A stretch of DNA of 64,000 nt from the NCBI RefSeq assembly GCF_022549225.1, contig NZ_JAKZFD010000001.1, forward strand, positions 310,001-374,000, read 5' to 3'. This DNA is from Pelomonas sp. CA6. Its GTDB lineage: Bacteria > Pseudomonadota > Gammaproteobacteria > Burkholderiales > Burkholderiaceae_C. Shown in pieces: positions 9,400 to 16,744 of the stretch. The position numbers and the translations under genes were made by a program. The notes under the pieces were generated by a model. The model was not told the origin of the DNA. It worked only from the letters and a program-made list of their open reading frames with translations, and did not search any database. The number at the start of each line of letters is the position of its first letter. Positions within the stretch are counted from its first letter, which is position 1.

Positions 9400-10026
9400 C
9401 TACAACCCCAGACGGGCCGGATCGCCGCTGCCCTGGCGCACGAGCTGCGGCTCGTCGTCGGCGCTCATGTCAATCACGGTGGTGGGCTGGGCGGAGCAGG
9501 CGCCAGCGGCGACGATGGCGTCCAGCAGCTTGTCGTAGCGCGCCTGGATCTCGTCCACGTCGTTGAGCGGGTCCTGCTCGCCTGGCGGAATCAGGGTGGT
9601 GGCCAGCAGCGGCTGGCCCATCACCGCGAGCAGCTCCTGCGTCACCTTGTGGTCCGGCACGCGCAGGCCGATGGTGCGGCGCGACGGGTGCGAAACGCGC
9701 CGCGGCACTTCCTTGGTGGCCTGCAGGATGAAGGTGAAAGGGCCCGGCGTGCCCAGCTTGAGCATGCGGTACTGCCGGTTGTCCACGCGCGCGTAGTTGG
9801 CCAGCTCGCTGAGGTCGCGGCACAGCAGGGTCAGGTGGTGCCGGTCGTCCACGCCGCGCAGCTGGCGCAGCCGGTCCACCGCCGCCTTGTCGTCCAAGTG
9901 GCAGACCAGCGCATAGCTGGAATCGGTGGGGATGGCGGCGATGCCGCCACCGTGCAGCACCTGGGCCGCCTGCTTGAGCAGACGCTGCTGCGGGTTGTCG
10001 GGGTGAACGTCGTAGAGCAGGGCCAT
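9400..10026 (-). CDS. yciO: YciO, Sua5/YciO/YrdC-family protein
   Basis: 208 residues with close similarity to E. coli YciO across the whole length: HPDNPQQRLLKQA at the start, GGIAAIPTDSSYAL, LTLLCRDLSELANYARVDN, GPFTFILQATKEVPRR and QPTTVIDMS near the C-terminus. The fold is that of threonylcarbamoyl-AMP synthase, but YciO is a separate branch whose role differs from that of the essential TsaC. It follows the rnm gene on the same strand with a 55-base gap, the same pairing as in E. coli. Confidence 0.93.
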   Translation of the reverse strand: MALLYDVHPDNPQQRLLKQAAQVLHGGGIAAIPTDSSYALVCHLDDKAAVDRLRQLRGVDDRHHLTLLCRDLSELANYARVDNRQYRMLKLGTPGPFTFILQATKEVPRRVSHPSRRTIGLRVPDHKVTQELLAVMGQPLLATTLIPPGEQDPLNDVDEIQARYDKLLDAIVAAGACSAQPTTVIDMSADDEPQLVRQGSGDPARLGL

Positions 10027-10081
10027 GGGGCGATTGTCGCGCGGCGCGGGCCGGTCCGGCTGGCGGCCCCCTTGACGTCAG

Positions 10082-10972
10082 TCAGGGCGTGGCAACGGCG
10101 GCAGGCCAGTGCACGCGCTCGGCCAGCGCCTGCCAGACCGGGCGCAGGCGGCCGGACAGCGCGTCCAGCCGGCCCAGGTCGCAGCGGCTTTCCTCGGGGC
10201 TGTGGAAGTCGGAACCGCGCGAGGCCAGCAGGTCGAATTCCAGCGCGGTCTCGGTGTAGCGGCGGATGTCGTCGGCGGTGTGGCTGCCGGTGACCACCTC
10301 GATGCCGCGGCCGCCATGGCCGATGAACTCGGTGATCAACGCGTATTCCTCGGTGGGCGTGAAGCCGTAGCGGCCCGGGTGGGCGATCACGGCGATGCCG
10401 CCCGCCGCGTGGATCCAGCGCAGCGCGTCGCCCAGGCTGGCCCAGCGGTGCTCCACATAGCCGGGCCGGCCCTCGGTCAGGTAGCGGCGGAAGACCTCGG
10501 GCACGTCGGTGCAATGTCCGGCCTCCACCAGAAAGCGCGCGAAATGGGTGCGCGAGATCAGCTCGGGGTTGCCCACGTACTTCAGCGCGCCTTCGAAGGC
10601 GCCGCGCACGCCGACGCGGGCCAGGTCCTCGGCCATCTCGCGGGCGCGCTGCTCGCGTCCGCCGCGGGTGCGCCGCAGGCCTTCGATCAGGCCGGCGTCG
10701 CGGTGGTCGAAGCCCAGGCCGACGATGTGCACCACGCGGCCGGCGAAGGTGACCGAGATTTCTACGCCCGTCAGATAGGGCAGGCCCAGTCGCGACGCGG
10801 CGTCCAGCGCGCGCTGCTGTCCGCCCACCTCGTCGTGGTCCGTCAGCGCCCACAGTTCGACGCCGTTGTCGCTGGCGCGCCGGGCCAGCGCCTCCGGGCT
10901 CAGCGTGCCGTCCGACTGGGTCGAGTGGCAGTGAAGGTCGGCGTTGGTGAGGGGGTGCAGGGTGGAGGTCAC
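10082..10972 (-). CDS. rnm: PHP-domain 5'-3' exoribonuclease / nucleoside 3',5'-bisphosphate phosphatase (RNase AM type)
   Basis: 296 residues. The PHP fold binds three metal ions; ligands are visible in NADLHCHSTQSDG near residue 12, TDHDE near 45, GVEIS near 70, AHPGRY near 200 and GSDFHSP near 260. E. coli Rnm (YciV) trims 5' ends of short RNAs and ribosomal RNAs and also dephosphorylates pAp-like nucleotides. Adjacent yciO supports this identity. The ATG is the first in frame and gives the normal length. Confidence 0.92.
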   Translation of the reverse strand: MTSTLHPLTNADLHCHSTQSDGTLSPEALARRASDNGVELWALTDHDEVGGQQRALDAASRLGLPYLTGVEISVTFAGRVVHIVGLGFDHRDAGLIEGLRRTRGGREQRAREMAEDLARVGVRGAFEGALKYVGNPELISRTHFARFLVEAGHCTDVPEVFRRYLTEGRPGYVEHRWASLGDALRWIHAAGGIAVIAHPGRYGFTPTEEYALITEFIGHGGRGIEVVTGSHTADDIRRYTETALEFDLLASRGSDFHSPEESRCDLGRLDALSGRLRPVWQALAERVHWPAAVATP

Positions 10973-10994
10973 GCCGCCATTTTAGGAGCGGCCT

Positions 10995-12824
10995 TCAGTC
11001 CGCGCCGCTGCCGGTGCAGGGGCCCCTGCGCCTGTCCAGGAAATAGCGGCTGGGGCCGCTGCGGCTCTTCGCGACGCGCTTGGGCTCGGCCAGCGCGGTG
11101 GCCAGACTGCGCGCGCTCTCGAACTGGCCCGGCTCCACCGCGATCACGCCGCCGCTGAGCGTGGGCAGTGGGTTGAAGGACTCCTGGTTCTGCCGGTTCA
11201 GCGTCACATAGCCACCGGCGAGCAGGTGCTCGGCTTCGAAGAACGGGCGGATCTCGCGGTCGAAGGCATCGCAAACCAGCTGCAGTCGGCGCGCCCAGTC
11301 CGGCGAGCCCAGCGCCATCAGGAAGTCGTCGCCGCCGATGTGGCCCACGAAGTCCAGCTCCGGGTCGCAGGCCTGCAGCAGCACCTGGGCGGTGGTCTTG
11401 ATGATGTCATCGCCGATGCGGTAGCCGTAGACGTCGTTGAAGGGCTTGAAATGATCGATGTCCCACATCGCGACCACGAAGGGGCGCTGCTCGTGCAGCA
11501 GCGCCTCCAGCTGGTGGTCGGTGGGCACGTTGCCGGGCAGCAGGGTGAGCGGGTTGGCGTAGCGCGCCGAGTGCACCTGCAGGTCGGACACCGCCTTGAG
11601 CAGGTCCGAGGTGCGGCCGGTGCCGTAGTACTCGCCGTCGCGGGTGACGATGAATCCGTCCACCATCAGCCGGTCGTCCAGGCTGGCGATGGCCTCGCTC
11701 ATCTCGCGCAGCGGCGTGGCGGCATCGAAGATCAGTGGCTCTGCGTCCATCAGCGCGATGCAGCTGCGCTTCTCGTGGATGTCCATGAAGTAGCGCTCGG
11801 CACTGCGCTTGAGCACCTGGAGCGAGCGCAGGATGCCCAGCGGCCGGTTTTGCTCGTCCAGCACGGGCATGGAGTACAGCTGTTCGTCGCGCTTGAACAT
11901 CTCCACGACCGCCTGGCAGCTCAGGCGCGGCGTCACCGTGTGGCTGCGCCGTGCGAGCTGGGCCGCGCTGGTGATGGCGTCGGGCGGCAGCGGCAGCCCG
12001 CCGGCGTGGCGGCGCCGACCTTCGGGCTGGATCAGCGCGTCGACCTCGGCGCGCAGCGAGGCGCGCGGTGCCGCGCTGGGCCGCGCGAGCAGATAGCCCT
12101 GGCAGACCGGCACGCCCAGGCGGCGCAGCACCGCGAGGTCGCTGACCTGCTCCAGCCCTTCGGCGATCACGGTGCAGCCGCTGCTGGCGGCCATCTCCAG
12201 GATAGAGCGCACGAACTGCTGCTTGAGCGGCTCCTGCGCGATGCCGTCGATGAAGTGGCGGTCGATCTTGACGTAGTCGGGCCGGATGTCCATCCAGCGC
12301 TTGAGACTGGCGAAGCCTTCGCCGAGGTCGTCCAGCGCCACCACGAAGCCCAGCGAGCGCAGCGCCTCCATGCTGCGGCGCAGCCGCTCGGGCTCCAGGA
12401 TGGGGCGGGTCTCGGTGAGCTCGATGACGATGCGCGAGGCCGGCAGGTCCAGCGTGGCGAACTCGCGCTGGATCAGCTCGGTGCGGCCCAGCGCCGCCAG
12501 CAGGGTGTCGGCGGTGAGATTGAGGAAGAGCTGGCCGGGCAGGCCCAGCGCATGGAAGCGGCGCAGCGCGGTGCGCACGATCAGCCGTTCCAGCTCCACC
12601 AGCCGCCCCAGCTTGGCGGCGGTTTCGAACAGCACCAGCGGCGAGTGCAGCGGCGAGTCGGCCGGGCCGCGCGTCAGCGCCTCATAGCCGAGGATCTCGG
12701 CCCGGCCCATGTCGACCAGGGGCTGGAAATGGATGTCGAAGCAATCCAGCGTGAGCAGCCGATGGAATTCCAGCTGCAGCGGATCGACCGCGGGCAAGGG
12801 CGTGACGGAGGCAGTCAGGGGCAT
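10995..12824 (-). CDS. EAL-CBS-GGDEF cyclic-di-GMP protein
   Basis: 609 residues in three parts. An EAL phosphodiesterase domain covers residues about 15-255 and keeps the catalytic set (YEALTRG, FLNLT, IVIELTET, ALDDLGEG, DYVKIDRHFI, VIAEGLE, CQGYLLARP). A pair of CBS-like repeats spans about 285-400. A GGDEF-type domain spans about 425-575, with the active-site loop reading HIGGDDFLMAL instead of GGDEF. The phosphodiesterase is therefore likely active; cyclase activity is uncertain because of the altered loop. No membrane segment, so it is cytoplasmic. CBS repeats often sense adenine nucleotides. It is downstream of recJ on the same strand. Confidence 0.93.
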   Translation of the reverse strand: MPLTASVTPLPAVDPLQLEFHRLLTLDCFDIHFQPLVDMGRAEILGYEALTRGPADSPLHSPLVLFETAAKLGRLVELERLIVRTALRRFHALGLPGQLFLNLTADTLLAALGRTELIQREFATLDLPASRIVIELTETRPILEPERLRRSMEALRSLGFVVALDDLGEGFASLKRWMDIRPDYVKIDRHFIDGIAQEPLKQQFVRSILEMAASSGCTVIAEGLEQVSDLAVLRRLGVPVCQGYLLARPSAAPRASLRAEVDALIQPEGRRRHAGGLPLPPDAITSAAQLARRSHTVTPRLSCQAVVEMFKRDEQLYSMPVLDEQNRPLGILRSLQVLKRSAERYFMDIHEKRSCIALMDAEPLIFDAATPLREMSEAIASLDDRLMVDGFIVTRDGEYYGTGRTSDLLKAVSDLQVHSARYANPLTLLPGNVPTDHQLEALLHEQRPFVVAMWDIDHFKPFNDVYGYRIGDDIIKTTAQVLLQACDPELDFVGHIGGDDFLMALGSPDWARRLQLVCDAFDREIRPFFEAEHLLAGGYVTLNRQNQESFNPLPTLSGGVIAVEPGQFESARSLATALAEPKRVAKSRSGPSRYFLDRRRGPCTGSGAD

Positions 12825-12920
12825 GGCGGCGGGGAAGGGCCGCCGGCAGTGTGACCGGCTCGCGTGTCAACGCGGTGACGGGCGTGTCAGACGTCTGCCT
12901 ATCGCACAGGCAGGGCGCGC

Positions 12921-14681
12921 TCAGTCGTCCGCCGCCGCCTCGATGACCATCTGCACGCGCTGCTGGCCCTGGTACTCGTCCAGGCTGAGTCGGTAGGCCA
13001 GCGTGACCTCCTGAGGCAGAAGCTCGGTGCGGCCGAACCAGATCGCGTCGCGCAAGGCCTGACCCTGGCGCAGGCGCAGCTTGAGATGGCGCTCGCCGAC
13101 CAGGCGCTGGTTGAGCACCTGCACGCGGTCGCAGAACAGCGGCGCCTCGAAGGCCTGGCCCCAGACCTGCGCGTCCAGCTCGCGCACGGTGTCGGCGTTG
13201 AAGGCCTCCGGCGGCAGCGGGCCATCGGTGCGCAGGCGGCGCGTCAGCGCCGATTCGTCCAGCCATTCCTCCGCCACCTGCGCGAAGGCGTGTGCGAAGG
13301 CCTCGTGCCCGTCGGGCGCCAGCGTGCAGCCGGCCGCCATCGCGTGGCCGCCGAACTTCTTCAGCAGCGTCGGATGGCGCTTGGAGACCAGGTCCAGCGC
13401 GTCGCGCAGATGAAAGCCGGGGATGGAGCGTCCCGACCCTTTCAGGTTGCCGTCCGCGCCGGTGGCGAAGACGAAGACGGGCCGGTGCAGCCGGTCCTTG
13501 ATGCGCGACGCGACAATGCCGACCACCCCCTCGTGGAACTCGGGGTCGAACAGCGCCAGCGCGGCCGGCGGCGCGCCGGCCAGGCGCGGGTCGGCCATCA
13601 GCCGGTCCAGCAGCGCGAGCGCCTGTTCCTGCATGCCGGCCTCGATGTCGCGGCGTTCGCGATTGATCTGGTCCAGCCGGCGTGCCAGCGTCAGCGCGAG
13701 ATCCGCGTCGTTCGTGCACAGGCATTCGATGCCCATGCCCATGTGCTCCAGGCGGCCCGCCGCGTTGACGCGCGGCCCCAGCGCGAAGCCGAGGTCGAAG
13801 CTGTTGGCGCGCCGCGCGTCGCGGCCCGCGGCGGTGAACAGCGCCGCCACGCCGGGCTGCATGCGGCCGGCGCGCATGCGCTTGAGCCCCTGCGCGACCA
13901 GGCGGCGGTTGTTGGCGTCCAGCTTGACGACGTCGGCCACGGTGCCCAGGGCCACCAGATCCAGAAGGCCGTCCAGGCGCGGCTGCGCCGCGCTCTCGGC
14001 AAAAGCGCCGCGGCGGCGCAGCTCGGCGCGCAGGGCCAGCAGCACGTAGAAGGCCACGCCGACGCCGGCGAGCGACTTGCTCTCGAAGCCGCAGCCGGGC
14101 TGGTTGGGGTTGACCAGCGCGTCGGCCTGCGGCACCACGGGCTGCCCCTGTTCGTCGACCGCGGGCAGGTGATGGTCGGTCACCAGCACCTTGAGGCCCA
14201 GCGCGCGCGCATGCGCGACGCCGGCCTGGCTGGCGATGCCGTTGTCCACCGTGACCAGCAGGTCGGGGCGGCGTTGCGGGTCGTGGCTCAGCGCCAGCTC
14301 GACGATGGCCGGCGTGAGGCCGTAGCCATGCACGGCGCGGTCGGGCACGACGTAGTCCAGCATGTCCGCGCGGGCGCCCAGCAGCGCCAGGCCGCGCAGC
14401 ATCACCGCGCAGGCGGTGGCGCCGTCGCAGTCGTAGTCGGCGACCACGCACAGGCGCTGGCCGGCCTGCAGCGTATCGGCCAGCAGCGCGGCGGCCTGGG
14501 CCATGCCCTTCAGGCCCTCGGGCGGCAGCAGCCGGGCAAGGTCGGGATCCAGCTCGTCGGCGCTGCAGACGCCGCGCGCCGCATACAGCCGCGCCAGCAG
14601 CGGCGACAGGCCGGCTTGTTCCAGGGCCAGGACCTGCCGCGGCGGGACCTCGCGGACCAGCAATTGGGGCGCGCCGCTCAT
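12921..14681 (-). CDS. recJ: Single-stranded-DNA-specific exonuclease RecJ
   Basis: 586 residues, the usual size. 5'-3' single-strand exonuclease in recombination and mismatch repair. DHH-family motifs appear in order: VVADYDCDGATA near residue 82, LLVTVDNGIAS near 142, VLVTDHHLP near 166, DLVALGTVADVV near 240, GPRVNAAGR near 300 and the DHHA1 motif KKFGGHAMAAG near 425. The start ATG overlaps the preceding gene's stop by one base (TGATG), which fixes it although the frame stays open upstream. Confidence 0.96.
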   Translation of the reverse strand: MSGAPQLLVREVPPRQVLALEQAGLSPLLARLYAARGVCSADELDPDLARLLPPEGLKGMAQAAALLADTLQAGQRLCVVADYDCDGATACAVMLRGLALLGARADMLDYVVPDRAVHGYGLTPAIVELALSHDPQRRPDLLVTVDNGIASQAGVAHARALGLKVLVTDHHLPAVDEQGQPVVPQADALVNPNQPGCGFESKSLAGVGVAFYVLLALRAELRRRGAFAESAAQPRLDGLLDLVALGTVADVVKLDANNRRLVAQGLKRMRAGRMQPGVAALFTAAGRDARRANSFDLGFALGPRVNAAGRLEHMGMGIECLCTNDADLALTLARRLDQINRERRDIEAGMQEQALALLDRLMADPRLAGAPPAALALFDPEFHEGVVGIVASRIKDRLHRPVFVFATGADGNLKGSGRSIPGFHLRDALDLVSKRHPTLLKKFGGHAMAAGCTLAPDGHEAFAHAFAQVAEEWLDESALTRRLRTDGPLPPEAFNADTVRELDAQVWGQAFEAPLFCDRVQVLNQRLVGERHLKLRLRQGQALRDAIWFGRTELLPQEVTLAYRLSLDEYQGQQRVQMVIEAAADD

Positions 14682-15619
14682 CACAAGGCCTCCAGTTCGG
14701 CCGCGGGCGCCTGGCCGGCGCCGCGCAGCGATTGCAGCCAGCGCTGCAGCAGGCCCAGCGGGCGGCTGTGCCAGCTGCGCGCCAGGCGCTCGCCGCACAG
14801 CGTGAGGCGCAGCGGCTCGCCGCGCTTCACGCGCGCCAGCGCGTCGCGCAGAGGGCCGGCGTCGAGCTCGCGCCAGGCCAGGGCCCAGGCGGCCAGGTCG
14901 CTGGCCAGCATGGGAGCACGCAGCCCCTCCAGCAGGGTCAGGTCTTGCGGCAGCGCACCGCCCACAGCGCGGCCGCAGCCGCTGATCCAGACCGAGTTCA
15001 GCAGCGGCAGTCGGCGCGCCTCGCGCGCGCGATTCAGCGCATGGCCGTGCAGCAGCATCTGTACCTCGTTCTGCAGCCGGCGCAGCAGGCGCGGCTCGGG
15101 CATCCAGGGATCGACGGCGCGGTGGATCACGCGTTCCAGGCTGGCGCAGGGCAGACCCTGCAACTGCTCATGCGCGACCATCCATTCGGTGGGCGACAGC
15201 CAGAGCCGCTGCCAGCCTTCGTCGGCCGGGAACAGCGGGGCCAGCGCCTCGAAGAAGGCGCGCGATTCGGCGTCGGACAGCGCCAGGCTGGCCGGGTCCA
15301 GCGCGGTGACCTGGTCGCTGCCCACGACCAGGTGCAGCGGGCTCAAGCGCGCCCAGGCCAGACCGCGGTCGTCGTGGCCGGCCTCGCGCAGCCGCCAGGC
15401 GGCCAGCGGCGCCGGGCCGTCGCGCTCCTCGCGCCAGCCGCGTGCCTGGGCCAGTGCGCGCTCGTGCGGGGCGATCGGGTCGTACTCGTCGCTGCCCAGG
15501 GGCTCGGGGTCGCGCTGCAGGCGCGCCAGCAGCGCGCCCAGATGCGGAAGCTCCAGCTCACGCAGGGCCCGCTCATGCTCCGGGCCCAGCGCGCTGGCAT
15601 GGGGAATCAACAAATGCAT
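14681..15619 (-). CDS. Conserved protein of unknown function upstream of recJ
   Basis: 312 residues from the ATG giving MHLLIPHASALG; upstream frame lacks plausible sequence. Cytoplasmic, rich in Leu, Ala, Arg and Trp, with no membrane segment. Similar proteins in Burkholderiales are often annotated as phosphoglycerate-mutase-related or regulatory, but I see no alkaline-phosphatase-type metal motif, so I would not assign that activity. Translational overlap with recJ suggests that the two proteins are made together. It is divergent from the LpxH-like gene. Confidence 0.75.
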   Translation of the reverse strand: MHLLIPHASALGPEHERALRELELPHLGALLARLQRDPEPLGSDEYDPIAPHERALAQARGWREERDGPAPLAAWRLREAGHDDRGLAWARLSPLHLVVGSDQVTALDPASLALSDAESRAFFEALAPLFPADEGWQRLWLSPTEWMVAHEQLQGLPCASLERVIHRAVDPWMPEPRLLRRLQNEVQMLLHGHALNRAREARRLPLLNSVWISGCGRAVGGALPQDLTLLEGLRAPMLASDLAAWALAWRELDAGPLRDALARVKRGEPLRLTLCGERLARSWHSRPLGLLQRWLQSLRGAGQAPAAELEAL

Positions 15620-15660
15620 GGCCGGATTATCCCGGCTGGCCCGCGCCGCCGCCCGGCGCG

Positions 15661-15678
15661 CTGTCACGGTGCCTTCAC
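15661..15678 (+). promoter_or_regulatory. Pho-box-like direct repeat upstream of the LpxH-like gene
   Basis: CTGTCAC and CCTTCAC are spaced by four bases (11-base period), close to the PhoB pattern of two CTGTCAT-like units 11 bases apart. It lies 97 bases before the LpxH-like ATG in the divergent promoter region. No convincing -10 sequence is seen at the expected distance, so support is limited to the repeat. Confidence 0.35.
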
Positions 15679-15774
15679 GGACTTGCCATGGACGGGACAC
15701 CACGCGCGGCGATGCTGGGCGATATGTGCATTGCCGCAAGGCCCACGCCGGCGCCCCGCCGCCAAGGAGCAGCC

Positions 15775-16668
15775 ATGAGCCTCGCCCCGCCCGCCCAAAC
15801 CCAGCGTCCGCCGGAGTTCGCGCTGCCGCCGCTGGGGCCGGATCCGTCCGGGCCCGATGGCGACGATGAGGGATCGCTGCGGGTGCGCAGCGTGTGGATC
15901 TCCGATCTGCACCTGGGCACCCCGGGCTGCCAGGCGCAGGCGCTGCTGGACTTCCTGCGCGAGGTGCGCTGCGAGCACCTGTTCCTCGTCGGCGACATCG
16001 TCGATGGCTGGCAGCTGCGGCGCAGCTGGTACTGGCCGCAGGCCCACAACGATGTGGTGCAGAAGCTGCTGCGCAAGGCGCGCAAGGGCTGTCGCGTGAT
16101 CTACATTCCCGGCAACCACGACGAGTTCGCGCGCAAGTACGTGCATCACAGCTTCGGTGGCGTGGAGGTGGCCGAGGACTGGATCCACGAGACCGCCGAC
16201 GGCCGCAAGCTGTGGATCACGCACGGCGACCTGTTCGACGGTGTGATCCAGTGCGCCCGCTGGCTGGCCTATGTGGGCGACAGCCTGTACGAGTTCACGC
16301 TCAAGCTGAACCGCCATCTGAATTCGCTGCGCGCGCGGCTGGGACTGCCGTACTGGAGCCTGTCGCGCTATCTGAAGCTCAAGGTCAAGCGCGCGGTCTC
16401 CTATGTCAGTGACTTCGAGCAGGCGCTGGCCCGCGAGGCGCGCCGGCGCGGCGTGGACGGCGTGGTCTGCGGCCACATCCACCATGCGGAGCTGCGCGAG
16501 ATCGACGGCATGCTCTACGCCAACGATGGTGACTGGGTCGAGAGCCTGACCGCGCTGGTCGAGCATGCCGATGGTCGGCTGGAGATTCTGGACTGGGGCG
16601 CGCGCCAGGCCGCCGCGCGCGGCCGGACCCGGGAGGCGCTGGCCGCCGCGATGCGCCCAGCGGCCTGA
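15775..16668 (+). CDS. LpxH-like metallophosphoesterase (UDP-2,3-diacylglucosamine diphosphatase family)
   Basis: 297 residues from an ATG with AAGGAG upstream. Calcineurin-like phosphoesterase with all metal motifs: WISDLHLG near residue 40, GDIVDGW near 70, GNHDEF near 113, THGDLFDG near 143 and GHIHHAE near 234. Family members include LpxH and LpxH2, which cleave UDP-2,3-diacylglucosamine in lipid A synthesis, and paralogues of unknown substrate. About 38 N-terminal residues are Pro-rich and unlike the domain. It lies directly before ppk and downstream of a Pho-box-like repeat, so phosphate-dependent expression is plausible. Confidence 0.85.
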   Translation: MSLAPPAQTQRPPEFALPPLGPDPSGPDGDDEGSLRVRSVWISDLHLGTPGCQAQALLDFLREVRCEHLFLVGDIVDGWQLRRSWYWPQAHNDVVQKLLRKARKGCRVIYIPGNHDEFARKYVHHSFGGVEVAEDWIHETADGRKLWITHGDLFDGVIQCARWLAYVGDSLYEFTLKLNRHLNSLRARLGLPYWSLSRYLKLKVKRAVSYVSDFEQALAREARRRGVDGVVCGHIHHAELREIDGMLYANDGDWVESLTALVEHADGRLEILDWGARQAAARGRTREALAAAMRPAA

Positions 16669-16704
16669 ACCCCCGAGCGACCGCAGGACGTCGCCGCTCG
16701 TCCG

Positions 16705-16738
16705 ACGTCACGGTCCCGTCACACGAGCTTCATAGAAT
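16705..16738 (+). promoter_or_regulatory. Pho-box-like promoter of ppk
   Basis: Direct repeats ACGTCAC (16705-16711) and CCGTCAC (16716-16722) have the 11-base period of PhoB sites. TAGAAT (16733-16738) begins after 10 bases, the spacing expected of a PhoB-activated -10. The ppk ATG follows 6 bases after TAGAAT and there is no Shine-Dalgarno sequence, which implies a leaderless transcript. PhoB control is inferred from geometry only. Confidence 0.5.
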
Positions 16739-16744
16739 GAGTTC

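Noticed and set aside
14681-15619. Phosphoglycerate mutase assignment for the gene before recJ
   Set aside because: No alkaline-phosphatase-fold metal motif or histidine-phosphatase RHG motif is visible, so the common annotation is not supported by the sequence.
13086-15869. A 927-codon open frame on the plus strand opposite recJ and its neighbour
   Set aside because: It is antisense to two genes with clear protein families; its translation is Arg/Gln/His/Ala-rich without domain signals, as expected of antisense frames in GC-rich codons.
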